64,000 nt of DNA from Ruminococcaceae bacterium BL-6 (GCA_902810075.1 LR778135.1:2108001-2172000); one strand, 5' to 3'. Positions 26,946-36,397 are shown, counted from the first letter of the stretch. Made by a program: numbers and translations. Notes: generated by a model not told the origin, from the letters alone.

Positions 26946-27045
26946 GGCATCACCTTTTGGAATTCCTATCAAGTTTGTATTTATTATAACATAATTTTAC
27001 CGCTTCGTCATTAAAAATGTAATAAAATTATAGACAAAAATTCGG

Positions 27046-28230
27046 CTATTTAAACAGTATTTCTGATTCAACAGCGATATTCTGCTCGCACTTGCAGGTA
27101 AAGGTCAGGACATAGGCGCCGTCTTTGACCTCTCCTTTTTTTTCGCTGGACAAAATGGCCGTGTCCGAAAGGGATTTCAGCATTTCCGAAAGGTTCCGCT
27201 CGGCCTGCTCCCGCGCCTGCTGCTCGGTGAGCGCGACCTCTTTCGTCGTGCGCTCCGTCCACGTTTCCGTGAACAGGGAGACGGGAAGGACCCCGGTGAC
27301 GCCCCTGACGTTTTCGCGGCGGTACTCGCGTTTGAAATTCCCCTTCGGCGCGGCGGTCAGCGTGAGCGGAAGCTCCACGCCGAAGACCCGGATGCTGCGG
27401 CGGACCACGCGGCGGCCCTCATCCGTCTCCACCGTCTGCTTCAGGGGGACCCTGGCCGTGAAGCTCCGCTCCGTCGCGGCGACGATGCGTCCCGACGCGC
27501 GCACCATCTGAGAATTTCCGTCCGGATTCTCCACGATCCCGCTGATCAGAAGCTGCCCCTTGACGACGGCGTCGCCCACCTTGACCTGCGCCTGTCCGCT
27601 GTACACCTCCATGCGCAGGATCTGCCCCGATTCCGCCGCCTTGATGTTGGCGACCTTGTTTTCGGTGACGATTTCGGGGTTCTTTTTCTTTTCTTCCAGC
27701 ACGATGACGACGCCGCTGCCGCGCGTGTTCACGGAAAGCCAGGCGACATCCGGAAATTTCAGCATCAGCTGCTGCTGCAGCGCCTCGGCGTCCACCCTGC
27801 TTTTCAGGGAGCCGGGCGCAAGGCCGAGCTCCTGGGCGGCGCTGATGACCTGCTCCTGCGGGATCTCTTTACAGCCGCTGACCTCCACGCTCCACACATA
27901 GAGCGAAAATACGTGCAGGATCAGGAAAAAGGCGACGGCGCCCGCCACCATCCCCTTGCGGGCCGTCACCCTGTTGATTAAAAACGGAAGGCCGCCGCGC
28001 TTCCCCGCGCGCAGCCGCACCCCGGCCTTTTTCGCGCACGGCCAAAGCTCGGCGTACTGGCGCGCGTTGACCGCCGCGGAAAAATATTCATCCGACCGCC
28101 TGATTTTCCAAAGCCCGGCGCCCATCCTCGCGGTAAGATTCAGAAACCGCTCGCAGTTCCCCTTCCGTTTGGGGAAAATGCGGAACTCGACCCAGCCGAG
28201 CAGCCAGCGGACAAGAGCTAATGAAAACAT
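27046..28230 (-). CDS. yqfD: Sporulation protein YqfD
   Basis: 394 residues. A soluble N-terminus is followed by one membrane span (GMVAGAVAFFLILHVFSLYVW), a POTRA-like stretch (VEVSGCKEIPQEQVISAAQE) and an outside domain. YqfD is a conserved sporulation protein of the mother cell (sigma-E regulon in Bacillus). It is paired with yqfC 10 bp upstream. Confidence 0.9.
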   Translation of the reverse strand: MFSLALVRWLLGWVEFRIFPKRKGNCERFLNLTARMGAGLWKIRRSDEYFSAAVNARQYAELWPCAKKAGVRLRAGKRGGLPFLINRVTARKGMVAGAVAFFLILHVFSLYVWSVEVSGCKEIPQEQVISAAQELGLAPGSLKSRVDAEALQQQLMLKFPDVAWLSVNTRGSGVVIVLEEKKKNPEIVTENKVANIKAAESGQILRMEVYSGQAQVKVGDAVVKGQLLISGIVENPDGNSQMVRASGRIVAATERSFTARVPLKQTVETDEGRRVVRRSIRVFGVELPLTLTAAPKGNFKREYRRENVRGVTGVLPVSLFTETWTERTTKEVALTEQQAREQAERNLSEMLKSLSDTAILSSEKKGEVKDGAYVLTFTCKCEQNIAVESEILFK

Positions 28231-28239
28231 CGCCGCACC

Positions 28240-28533
28240 TCATGTGATGAATTCGACCGCGCTGATAAAGCCCTCGACGACAAGGGAATCGGCGGTCAGA
28301 CATTTGATTTCCAGATTGCGGCCGCGGAACCGGACCGCCATTTTCCCGGCCCTGACCCGCACGGTGGAGCCGTCGTATTCCAGAACCCCGCCGCAGCCCT
28401 CCATGACGGCCGAACGGTTGCCGCTCATCTCCAGCCGGAAGCTGCCCGGAAGCAGAGTGGACGGCATCTGCCAGACGCGTGTTTTCGGCCCCTTTTCGGG
28501 CGGCGGAGTTTTTCTGCTGTCCATCGCATCCAT
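28240..28533 (-). CDS. yqfC: Sporulation protein YqfC
   Basis: 97 residues of the YabP/YqfC family: beta-rich, with RLEMSGNRSAVMEGCGGVLE and a final LVVEGFISAVEFI. It is the first gene of the yqfC-yqfD-phoH operon. The 90-bp gap to ylbJ must hold divergent promoters, but I could not fix a sigma-E site. Confidence 0.88.
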   Translation of the reverse strand: MDAMDSRKTPPPEKGPKTRVWQMPSTLLPGSFRLEMSGNRSAVMEGCGGVLEYDGSTVRVRAGKMAVRFRGRNLEIKCLTADSLVVEGFISAVEFIT

Positions 28534-28624
28534 CCCGTTCCTTTTTTGTTTCTTCCTCTAAACTTATGCATCCGGGGCAATAAAAATCACAAACGGACAT
28601 ATACATTATTTTGAGGTGAACGCT

Positions 28625-29758
28625 ATGCGCTTTCGTAAAATCTTCCCGGCGGTCTTCGCCGCGGCCTTTGCGGGCGGGCTTCTGTTCTTTCCCGCCGCGG
28701 CCGCCCAGGGGGCCGCCCGCGGGCTGGAATACTGCCTTGTGATCCTTGTGCCGTCGCTGTTTCCGTTTATGGTGCTTTCCACCTATCTGGTAAAATCGGG
28801 AATTTCCGAGTCGCTGGGCAGGTTTCTCGGCCCGGCGACCCGGTTTCTGTTTCATCTGCCGGGCTGTTCCGCCGCCACGATCTTTATGAGCATGATCGGC
28901 GGCTTCCCGGTGGGCGCGCGCGGGATCGCCGCGCTTTACGAAGAGGGGAGCATCAACGACCGGGAGGCCGGGCGGATGCTTTCCTTCTGCGTCAACGCCG
29001 GCCCCGCGTTCGTCATCAGCGTGGTGGGGCTCGGCCTTCTGGGCAGCGTAGAGGCCGGGGCGATCCTGCTGACGGCCCAGCTTCTGGCCGCGCTTCTGCT
29101 TGGGGTGTTTCTCGGCGCCGCCGCAAAATCGGGCGGCTCCCCGCCGCAGAGGCCGAGACGGAAGACGTCCGCCTCCCCGTTTATCAACTCCACGATCGAC
29201 GCCGCAAAAGGGACGATGAACATGTGCGCCTTCGTCATCCTGTTTTCCGTGCTGATCTCGCTTCTGCGGGAGACCGGGGCGGCGATCGTACTGGGCCGGT
29301 TCCTGCTGCGTCTGGGGTTTCCCCCCGCCGTCTGCGGCGCGTCGCTCTCCGTTCTGCTGGAAGTCACCGGCGGGTGCTTCGACATCGCGGCCCTCGGCGG
29401 CAGCGCGGCGCTGTACGCGTTCGCCATGGGCTGGGGCGGACTGTGCGTCCATTTCCAGGTGCTTTCCTGCCTGACGAAAATCGAGTTCTCGCGGCCCCGT
29501 TTTTTCCTGCACCAGTTCCTGCAGGGCGTCGTTTCCGCGCTGATCGCGGCGATCCTGTTCCAGATTTTCCCGGAATCCGTGCAGGCGTTCAGCAATACCT
29601 CGAGCCCGCTTTCCCCGAAGCTTTCCGGGAACGCGGCGGCCGCGGCGGCCCTGATTCTGCTGTGCGTGGCGCTGCTCTTTTCGGTGGGCGGAGAAAAGCT
29701 GGAATTCCGGAAAAAGAAATGTTATAATCGTAATGATATAAAAAATACTACGGCATAA
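28625..29758 (+). CDS. ylbJ: Sporulation integral membrane protein YlbJ
   Basis: About 377 residues, eight or more membrane segments and two copies of a nucleoside-transporter-gate-like fold (VPSLFPFMVLSTYLVKSG; MSMIGGFPVGARGIAALYEE). YlbJ is needed for spore formation in Bacillus. ATG 28625 has GAGGTGA 6 nt upstream. It is divergent from yqfC, placing two sporulation units back to back. Confidence 0.9.
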   Translation: MRFRKIFPAVFAAAFAGGLLFFPAAAAQGAARGLEYCLVILVPSLFPFMVLSTYLVKSGISESLGRFLGPATRFLFHLPGCSAATIFMSMIGGFPVGARGIAALYEEGSINDREAGRMLSFCVNAGPAFVISVVGLGLLGSVEAGAILLTAQLLAALLLGVFLGAAAKSGGSPPQRPRRKTSASPFINSTIDAAKGTMNMCAFVILFSVLISLLRETGAAIVLGRFLLRLGFPPAVCGASLSVLLEVTGGCFDIAALGGSAALYAFAMGWGGLCVHFQVLSCLTKIEFSRPRFFLHQFLQGVVSALIAAILFQIFPESVQAFSNTSSPLSPKLSGNAAAAAALILLCVALLFSVGGEKLEFRKKKCYNRNDIKNTTA

Positions 29759-29776
29759 AAAAGCGGAGGAAATCAA

Positions 29777-30010
29777 GTGCTGTTCCAAAAATTATTTCAT
29801 AAAAAGAAAAATCTGTTCGGAGAACATATCGAGGCAAACTGCGGTTACTGCAGCCACAACAGCGGGGATGAGGAAGAACCCGCCTGCTCGCTGAAGCTCG
29901 AGCCGGGGGAAGACGGAAGCTGCCGCGGGTTCGGCTACGATCCGCTGAAGCGCACCCCGCACGCGCTTCCTCCGCTGGAGGAGCACGACGAGGACGAGTT
30001 CCGGCTGTGA
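29777..30010 (+). CDS. Small Cys-containing protein of unknown function
   Basis: 77 residues starting at GTG with GGAGG 7 nt upstream. An N-terminal basic segment is followed by CGYCSHN, then PACSLKL and GSCRGFGYDP, four Cys that could bind zinc, and an acidic tail. It is 18 bp after ylbJ and ends before a strong terminator. Similar small proteins occur in related Clostridia; no function is known to me. Confidence 0.65.
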   Translation: MLFQKLFHKKKNLFGEHIEANCGYCSHNSGDEEEPACSLKLEPGEDGSCRGFGYDPLKRTPHALPPLEEHDEDEFRL

Positions 30011-30033
30011 CCGGCAGAGAAAAAAGGCAATCG

Positions 30034-30063
30034 GAAGGCCCCGGCGAAATCGCCGGGGCCTTC
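30034..30063. terminator. Bidirectional terminator
   Basis: GAAGGCCCCGGCGA, two bases, TCGCCGGGGCCTTC: a 14-bp perfect stem with T-rich flank on the right and A-rich sequence on the left. It separates the convergent small Cys gene and the holin-like gene. Confidence 0.8.
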
Positions 30064-30077
30064 TTTCCGCCCATGAT

Positions 30078-30530
30078 TCACTTTTTTTCGGAAATGCCGT
30101 CCGCGCCGGATTCGGCCTGTTTCTGGATCCCCTTGACCAGGCGCACCAGAAACGGCGGCAGGCCGACGCCGATCTCGGAAATATTTTCGAGGATGCTGAT
30201 GATCTCGTTGCAGACGAGCCAGACCGCGACGAGCGACGCCGTGAAGAACCGGAACGGCGCCGGAGCGCCCGCGGCCTGCGCGGCAAACAGGAGCATCCAG
30301 TCCACCGCCGCGCCCACGCCGACCAGAAGCCACATGCAGACCTTTTTGACGATTCCTTTGATGCCCCGGTACGAGCTGACGGCCTCTTTGCGGAAGACCG
30401 AAGCGGCGATGCCGGTGAAATAATCCGCCAGATTCACCAGCACCAGAACGTAGACCGGCACGGCCAGAACCCCCAGCCACGCGGAAACCGCCGCGAAAAA
30501 GCACGCGACGGCCGTTTTCACCCTGTTCAT
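30078..30530 (-). CDS. Phage-holin-family membrane protein
   Basis: About 150 residues, starting MNRVKTAVACF with AAAGGGGG upstream. Three to four membrane segments and the core VNLADYFTGIAASVFRKEAV, SYRGIKGIVKKV and IISILENISEIG match holin family 4 (toxin-secretion/phage-lysis). No lysin or phage gene is nearby, so a chromosomal role (for example in spore or mother-cell lysis) or a phage relic are both possible. Confidence 0.75.
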   Translation of the reverse strand: MNRVKTAVACFFAAVSAWLGVLAVPVYVLVLVNLADYFTGIAASVFRKEAVSSYRGIKGIVKKVCMWLLVGVGAAVDWMLLFAAQAAGAPAPFRFFTASLVAVWLVCNEIISILENISEIGVGLPPFLVRLVKGIQKQAESGADGISEKK

Positions 30531-30596
30531 ATGCGTTCCCCCTTTCAGGGAAACGCGCGGAAAAAGAAAAACTTGCCTTTTGAAAGACAAGTTTTT

Positions 30597-31160
30597 TTAT
30601 TTTGGATTCTTTTTTTCAAACTGTAAGGCAATTCCTCGGGTCATCCGGTCCGCCATCTCGCCGGTCAGCGCGCTCAGGCCGTTGCAGGCGGCGATTTCCT
30701 CCTCGTGCTTTCCGCGGAGCCGCGCCTGCGCCTGCTTTTCCGTCAGCGTCAGGTGCCGGTAGAACGAGTTCTGCCAGGCCTGCCGGTTCCAGAGCGGATT
30801 GAGCTCGGACAGGAACTCCGCGAGAGCGCCCGCCGAACGGTACCATGCCCGGCGCATGTCGCCGGGCACGGGCCCGCCGCACTTCAGCTTTTCGAGAAAG
30901 CGGGCCATGCCGAACAGATAATCGGTCAGAAGGGCTGCGAAGCGCCCCGCCTTCTGGGCGCCGTAATACGGGGTGAACGCCGCGCAGAAATCGACCGGCA
31001 CCTGAAACAGCCGCCTGGTCACATACGGAAAATCCTTCCGTCCATCCACCACACAGACGACGAACGTCCTGGTCCAAAGGGCGAAATCGCCCCATATCCG
31101 CCGGAAAGCGCCCGGAGACCGGACCTTTTCCGTTTTCTTTTTTCCCTGTCCCTGTTCCAC
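30597..31160 (-). CDS. Conserved clostridial protein of unknown function
   Basis: 187 residues, soluble and helix-rich. It resembles a family of about 160-residue proteins in spore formers that contain WTRTFVVCVVDGRKD, RRLFQVPVDFCAAFTPYYG and LNPLWNRQAWQNSFYRHLTL; some are misnamed acetylglutamate kinase. No kinase motif is seen. It lies 66 bp before the holin-like gene and may be co-transcribed with it. Confidence 0.6.
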   Translation of the reverse strand: MEQGQGKKKTEKVRSPGAFRRIWGDFALWTRTFVVCVVDGRKDFPYVTRRLFQVPVDFCAAFTPYYGAQKAGRFAALLTDYLFGMARFLEKLKCGGPVPGDMRRAWYRSAGALAEFLSELNPLWNRQAWQNSFYRHLTLTEKQAQARLRGKHEEEIAACNGLSALTGEMADRMTRGIALQFEKKNPK

Positions 31161-31324
31161 AGGCTCCGCCCCCTTTTTCTTCTCTCATTATATGCAGGAG
31201 GCCGCGCGTCTGCGCGGACCGGGCCGGCGGCAAGGCCGCGCAATTTTCTTTTTTGAGGACAGGCATGTTAAAAAAGTAACCAAATTATGGGAGAAAAGCT
31301 TCGGTTTCTTTAGGAAGGAATCCC

Positions 31325-31353
31325 TTGACAGTTTCCCTAGGAACCACTATAAT
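31325..31353 (+). promoter_or_regulatory. Promoter of the TetR-MMPL operon
   Basis: An exact TTGACA (31325-31330), a 17-nt spacer and an exact TATAAT (31348-31353): a consensus sigma-A promoter. Such strength fits tight repression at the dyad just downstream. Confidence 0.9.
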
Positions 31354-31361
31354 TTCAATTG

Positions 31362-31384
31362 AAAAATGACTATTGGTCATTTTT
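31362..31384. promoter_or_regulatory. Operator dyad, probably for the TetR repressor
   Basis: AAAAATGAC, TATTG, GTCATTTTT: perfect 9-bp arms with a 5-bp centre, starting 9 bp after the -10 box over the expected transcription start. TetR proteins beside MMPL pumps often use TGAC-N5-GTCA-like sites. Autoregulation is inferred. Confidence 0.75.
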
Positions 31385-31396
31385 ATAGAATTTTAA

Positions 31397-32017
31397 ATGG
31401 CAGAAAGGAAGTGCGGGACCCTGAAAAGCACAAAAGCATCGGAAAACAAAAAGCTGAAAAGGAACAGGCTGTACGACGCCGCCTTTGAACTTTTTTCCCG
31501 GAAAGGGGTCAACGAAACCGTCGTGGACGAGATCGTCAAGCACGCGGGGATCGCCAAAGGGACTTTTTATCTGTACTGCAAGGATAAATACGACCTGGTC
31601 GAAAAGATCATTCTGAAAAGAAGCGCGTATGTGTTCGAGAACGCCATGAAGGCCCTTGCCGAGCAGAACCGGAAGTCGCCGATGGATTTTACGGGCCGGG
31701 TGATCTTTTTTATTGATTACCTGATCGAGTTCTTCAAGCAGAACAGCAACCTGCTTTCGCTGATCTACAAGAACCTTTCGTGGGGCCTGTACGAAAAGGC
31801 CATGAACTATGAGGAGATCGGAGAGGCGAAACAGATTTTCCTGCGCCATTTTTCGCTGTCGGGCAGCAACGCCCAAACGGCGAAGCGGCGCCTTTTTATC
31901 GTCGTTTCCATGGTGGGGGCCGTCTGTTACAATTCCCTCGTGCTGAAAAGCCCCTATGATATCGACGACGTGAAGCCCGAGCTTTACCGCTGCGTAAAAA
32001 AAATACTCGCCGGGTGA
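31397..32017 (+). CDS. TetR/AcrR family repressor
   Basis: 206 residues. The TetR HTH is clear (RLYDAAFELFSRKGVNETVV, then HAGIAKGTFYLYCKDKYDLV), followed by a helical ligand domain. It very likely represses itself and the MMPL gene downstream through the 31362-31384 dyad. The ATG has no Shine-Dalgarno; an AAAGGAAG inside the frame precedes a CTG at codon 9, so the true start is uncertain. Confidence 0.93.
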   Translation: MAERKCGTLKSTKASENKKLKRNRLYDAAFELFSRKGVNETVVDEIVKHAGIAKGTFYLYCKDKYDLVEKIILKRSAYVFENAMKALAEQNRKSPMDFTGRVIFFIDYLIEFFKQNSNLLSLIYKNLSWGLYEKAMNYEEIGEAKQIFLRHFSLSGSNAQTAKRRLFIVVSMVGAVCYNSLVLKSPYDIDDVKPELYRCVKKILAG

Positions 32018-32078
32018 CCGTTCGCCGCCTTTCGGAACCCGGTTCCGAAAAAACTGACTCACTAGGAGCGTGCTGCAA

Positions 32079-34268
32079 ATGAAGCTACCGTTGAAAAAAG
32101 AGAAGCATCCTCATTCCATCGTCGACTTTATCGTTCAAAAACGGAAAAAAATCGAAATCACATTTTTGATTCTCACGGCCGTCAGCGTTTTCCTGAATTC
32201 CTATGTCGGCATCAACTACGACCTGACCAAATACCTGCCGTCGACCACCAAGTCCCAGCAGGGCCTGAGCATGATGAAGCGCGAATTCGGCTACCCCGGC
32301 ACCGCGCGCGTCATGATCGACAACGTTTCCCTGTATCAGGCCAAGGAATACAAGGACCGCATCGCCGCCGTCCCCGGCGTAGACCTTGTGATGTGGTGCG
32401 ACCAGAAAAGCGACGTCTTTCAGGCCGGACAGTTCCTGAAGCAGGAAGACCTGGAGGATTACTACAAAAACGGCTATTCGGTCATGGACGTCACCTTTAA
32501 GGAAGGGGACAGCAGCGAAAAGACGTCCCAGGCGATCGACCGCATCGAAGAGATCACCGGCAGCAAGGGCCACATCATCGGCGCCGCGATCCAGAACAAG
32601 TCGCTGAGCGAGAACCTGAAAAAAGAAATGTTCCGCGCGACCATCATCTGCGTGGGCATCATCATCGTGTTCCTGTGCCTGACCACCACGTCGTGGTTCG
32701 AGCCGGTGCTGTTCCTGCTCGTCATGGGCATCGCCATCCTCATCAACCAGGGCACGAACATCTTCCTCGGCGAGGTCTCGTTCCTGACCTCGAGCGTGTC
32801 CTCGGTGCTTCAGCTGGCCGTTGCCATGGACTACTCGATTTTCCTGATCCATTCCTTCACGATGGAGCGCGAAGCCGGGCTCGACCTGACCGAGGCAATC
32901 ACGAACGCGATCCGCCATTCGTCCAAATCCATTCTGGCGTGCGGCTTTGCGACCTTCTTCGGATTCATCGCGCTGTCGCTGATGAAATTCGCCATCGGCT
33001 TCGACATGGGCATCGTCCTCGCAAAAGGGATCCTCATCAGCGTTCTGACCGTGCTGTTCCTGATGCCGTCGCTGATCATCCGGTGGGCACACCTGATCGA
33101 AAAGACGGCGCACAAGCCGTTCCTTCCCCCGTTCGACCGCTTTGCGAAAGGGGTGTTCAAAATCCGCTACGCCGTGCTCGTCGTGATCCTCCTGATCGCC
33201 GTGCCGGCCTATGTCGGAAAGGACATGACAAGCTTTGTGTACGGCGGGCAGTCGGTGAGCGCCGGCGAAGGCACCAAAGTGTATGAGGACGAACAGGCGA
33301 TCAACAAGCAGTTCGGCCGCAGCGACCTGATGCTCGTCATCGTGCCGAACACCTCCATCGTAAAGGAAAAGGAGCTTTCACAGGAGCTGAAGGACCGGCC
33401 GTACATAAAAAGCGTCACCTCGCTGGCCGACACCCTGCCGGAAGGGGTCCCGGAGAGCTTTCTGCCCGAAAGCACGGTCAGCCAGCTCCATACCAGGAAT
33501 TGCGCGAGGATGCTGGTCTATACCAGAACCAAGGAGGAAAGCGCCGCAGCCTTCGAGGCTTCGGATGAGATCCAGTCGATCGTCGCCAAATACTACCCGA
33601 AAAATTCGTACGTCGTGGGGACCACGCCGTTCACGCAGGACATCAAGGAAACCATCACGAGCGACTACTCGTTTGTCGACGCGCTTTCGCTTTTGAGCGT
33701 CGCGGTCGTCGTCATGATCACGTTCCGCTCCTTCCTGATCCCGATCCTGATCCTGATCCCGATCGAAGTGGCGGTCTTCATCAACATGCTGTTCCCGTTC
33801 CTTTACGGGGAGCACCTGATCTTCATGGGGTACATCATCGTCAGCTGCATCCAGCTCGGCGCGACGGTCGACTATGCCATTCTGATGACGAACAATTATC
33901 TGGAATGCCGCGGGCAGCTCGACCGCCGGGGAGCGACGCTGAAAGCGATCGCGATCACCACTCCCCCGCTTCTGACCTCGGCCACGATTCTGGCCGGCGT
34001 CGGATACGTGCTGAAAATGACATCGTCGATCCGCGCCATCGCGGACATCGGCCACCTGATCGGCAGGGGCGCGATTCTCAGCCTGTTTCTGGTGGTGTTT
34101 ATGCTGCCGGCGCTCCTCTATGTTTTCGACGGGCCGATCTTCCGTCATATGCAGAAAACTCAAAAGCGGCGCGGCGCCCGGGGCAAAAAGCGCCCCGGCC
34201 CGGAAAACCCGCAGCCCGGCCCCGCCGGGACGAAAGCCGGAGAGGAAAGGGAGGTTATCTTAAAATGA
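32079..34268 (+). CDS. MMPL-family RND transporter
   Basis: About 729 residues with twelve membrane segments in two halves and two large outside loops. QLAVAMDYSIFLIHSF and its repeat QLGATVDYAILMTNNYLE carry the proton-relay Asp-Tyr pairs of MMPL proteins. Substrates of this clade are lipids or unknown. ATG 32079 has AGGAG 9 nt upstream. The stop overlaps the next start (ATGA), so the exported partner is translationally coupled. Confidence 0.9.
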   Translation: MKLPLKKEKHPHSIVDFIVQKRKKIEITFLILTAVSVFLNSYVGINYDLTKYLPSTTKSQQGLSMMKREFGYPGTARVMIDNVSLYQAKEYKDRIAAVPGVDLVMWCDQKSDVFQAGQFLKQEDLEDYYKNGYSVMDVTFKEGDSSEKTSQAIDRIEEITGSKGHIIGAAIQNKSLSENLKKEMFRATIICVGIIIVFLCLTTTSWFEPVLFLLVMGIAILINQGTNIFLGEVSFLTSSVSSVLQLAVAMDYSIFLIHSFTMEREAGLDLTEAITNAIRHSSKSILACGFATFFGFIALSLMKFAIGFDMGIVLAKGILISVLTVLFLMPSLIIRWAHLIEKTAHKPFLPPFDRFAKGVFKIRYAVLVVILLIAVPAYVGKDMTSFVYGGQSVSAGEGTKVYEDEQAINKQFGRSDLMLVIVPNTSIVKEKELSQELKDRPYIKSVTSLADTLPEGVPESFLPESTVSQLHTRNCARMLVYTRTKEESAAAFEASDEIQSIVAKYYPKNSYVVGTTPFTQDIKETITSDYSFVDALSLLSVAVVVMITFRSFLIPILILIPIEVAVFINMLFPFLYGEHLIFMGYIIVSCIQLGATVDYAILMTNNYLECRGQLDRRGATLKAIAITTPPLLTSATILAGVGYVLKMTSSIRAIADIGHLIGRGAILSLFLVVFMLPALLYVFDGPIFRHMQKTQKRRGARGKKRPGPENPQPGPAGTKAGEEREVILK

Positions 34269-36397
34269 AAACAGCAAAACGAGCTTTGGCCGGCGTTCTG
34301 GCCGCGGCCATTCTGGCGCCGATCTGCTCCACCCCCGCAAAGGCGGCGGCGCCTTCCGTCACAACGGATGAAGCGGTCTATGTCACGCTCGACTATTACG
34401 GAAAATCCAAACAGGTCAGCATCGTGAAAGGATGCAGCCTGAACGGGAACCGGAGCTTTACCGATTACGGCTCCTATCAGAAAGTCACGAATATGTCCAA
34501 CGAAGCGAAGCCGGGCCTTTCGGCGGATTCCGTCAGCTGGAGCCTGCCGCAGGGCACGGACCGCTTTTATTACGAATGCACCCCGAAGGGCACGACTACG
34601 GCCCTGCCGTGGGATTTCGACGTCTCTTACAAGCTGAACGGAGTTCCCGCGAAAGCGGAAAGCCTTGCCGGGGCCTCCGGCATGGTGGAGATCGACGTGA
34701 AAGCCACCCCGAACAAAAATGTTTCCGATTATTATAAGAACAACATGCTGCTTCAGGCGGGCACCTATATCAAAATGTCCGACACCCTGAGCATCGAGGC
34801 CCCCGGCGCGCAGATCCAGTCCCTCGGCGACTACAAGGCCGTGCTGTTCGCCGCCATCCCCGGCGAGGAAAAGACCTTCACGATGCGCATCGGGACAAAG
34901 AGCTTCGAAACCCCCGGGATCGTGCTGCTGATGGTTCCGGGCACGCTGGAGCAGTTCCAGAAGATCAAGGATCTGAAGGAAGACAAGGACAAGGTCAAGG
35001 ATTCCCTCGACTCGGTCCACGACAGCGTGGACGAGATCCTCGGGACGCTGGAAGGCATGTCGCAGGGCCTGAGCGAGACGCAGTCGGGGCTTTCGGCGCT
35101 GGACGACGCGCGCGGAACGATCAGCTCCTCGAAAGGGAAGGTGTACGACGACGCGGACAAGTCGATCGCATCCCTGACCGACGTGACAAACCATATGGCC
35201 GCCCTGGTCCCCCATCTTCAGCGCGGCCAGCAGCTTGTCGCCGACGTCAACGCGGATGTGAACGATCTGGTCGATACGGTTTCGGCCACCACCTCCACGC
35301 TGAATTCGCTTTCCGGCTCCATCAGCAAGATAAGGAGCGACGCGCTCGAGCTTTCCGACCTGCTGGACGACGCCGACGGCACGGCCGCCGACCGCGACAA
35401 GCTGCGCAAGGACCTGAAATCCGAGACGAAGTCCGCCCAGGAGCTGATTAGCAAGCTGAAAAAACTTCTGCCCGATCTGGAAGGGCAATCCGGAACTTTA
35501 CAGAAAAATGCAGGGGCGTTATCAGAAGCCATAGCGAACATTGCACAGGCAGCAGCTGTCAAGGGTGTAGACCTTCAAACCATTGGAGCTCTGATTACTG
35601 CCGGTACAAATCTCAAGGACAGCCTGACGGCACTAGGCGGTTCCATGCAACAAATGGAGTCACTCTTGAAGGATGCCGTCCCGGCGGCGGACGATCTGAT
35701 CGATCTGGAAGATTCCTCGATGGATGTAGTGGATGAATACCTGGACCTGCTCGACGACAGCGCCAAGCCCGCCTCGGACCTGCTGAAGCATCTGGGCAGC
35801 GCGTCGAACAGCCTGAAGGAGCTGATCGACCAGTGCGACACGACGGTCCAGAAAATCCAGAAGCTGAACGACACGGCCAACAAATACCGCGACGGCTCCA
35901 TCCAGACCCTTCAGGACCTGGCAGCCATGACCGGAAGCATCTCCGGCAGCCTGACCGACATCCAGTCGTTCCTGACGTCGCTGGAGCTTCTCACGAAAAC
36001 GAGCGGGGAAAAGCTGGACAGCGGCACGAAAAAAACGCTGAACGGCCTGATCGCCCTGTTGCGCAAAAGCCTGGACGGGGTCGGCGACCTCTCCACGGTC
36101 ACAAAAGCGAGCGACACGATCCAAAATACGATCAACAAGGAAATCGACAAGTACGAAAACGAAAACAACCTGCTGAAGCTGGATCCCGCGGCGCCCGCCG
36201 TTTCCTTCACCTCTTCCAAAAACCCCTCGCCCGCCAGCCTTCAGATCGTTCTGAGGACGCAGGAAATCAGCGTAGATGAGCCGAAAGCGGGCTCGGAGGA
36301 CGCCGAAAAGGCGGAGGAAAGCACCACATTCTTCCAGCGGGTTCAGCAGGTGTTTGCCCACCTGTGGGAATCCATCACATCCGCATTCTCCCACTGA
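34265..36397 (+). CDS. Secreted coiled-coil partner of the MMPL pump (YhgE/Pip-like)
   Basis: 710 residues. A signal peptide ends at STPAKA. A beta-rich domain (35-230) precedes a long alpha-helical rod of heptads (about 240-660), like the extracellular part of YhgE/Pip proteins, and a C-terminal amphipathic end. It lacks YhgE membrane segments, so it is presumably exported to act with the transporter. Codon use changes to AT-rich from about 35490 to 35665. Confidence 0.75.
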   Translation: MKTAKRALAGVLAAAILAPICSTPAKAAAPSVTTDEAVYVTLDYYGKSKQVSIVKGCSLNGNRSFTDYGSYQKVTNMSNEAKPGLSADSVSWSLPQGTDRFYYECTPKGTTTALPWDFDVSYKLNGVPAKAESLAGASGMVEIDVKATPNKNVSDYYKNNMLLQAGTYIKMSDTLSIEAPGAQIQSLGDYKAVLFAAIPGEEKTFTMRIGTKSFETPGIVLLMVPGTLEQFQKIKDLKEDKDKVKDSLDSVHDSVDEILGTLEGMSQGLSETQSGLSALDDARGTISSSKGKVYDDADKSIASLTDVTNHMAALVPHLQRGQQLVADVNADVNDLVDTVSATTSTLNSLSGSISKIRSDALELSDLLDDADGTAADRDKLRKDLKSETKSAQELISKLKKLLPDLEGQSGTLQKNAGALSEAIANIAQAAAVKGVDLQTIGALITAGTNLKDSLTALGGSMQQMESLLKDAVPAADDLIDLEDSSMDVVDEYLDLLDDSAKPASDLLKHLGSASNSLKELIDQCDTTVQKIQKLNDTANKYRDGSIQTLQDLAAMTGSISGSLTDIQSFLTSLELLTKTSGEKLDSGTKKTLNGLIALLRKSLDGVGDLSTVTKASDTIQNTINKEIDKYENENNLLKLDPAAPAVSFTSSKNPSPASLQIVLRTQEISVDEPKAGSEDAEKAEESTTFFQRVQQVFAHLWESITSAFSH

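Noticed and set aside
28534-28624. Sigma-E or sigma-G promoters between yqfC and ylbJ
   Set aside because: Several ATA-type words exist, but none has both boxes at proper spacing; regulation by sporulation sigma factors rests only on Bacillus knowledge.
28088-29788. 566-codon minus-strand frame across ylbJ and yqfC
   Set aside because: Antisense shadow of ylbJ; charged low-complexity product.
32085-34163. Long minus-strand frames opposite the MMPL gene
   Set aside because: Shadows of a clear RND transporter; composition typical of antisense frames.
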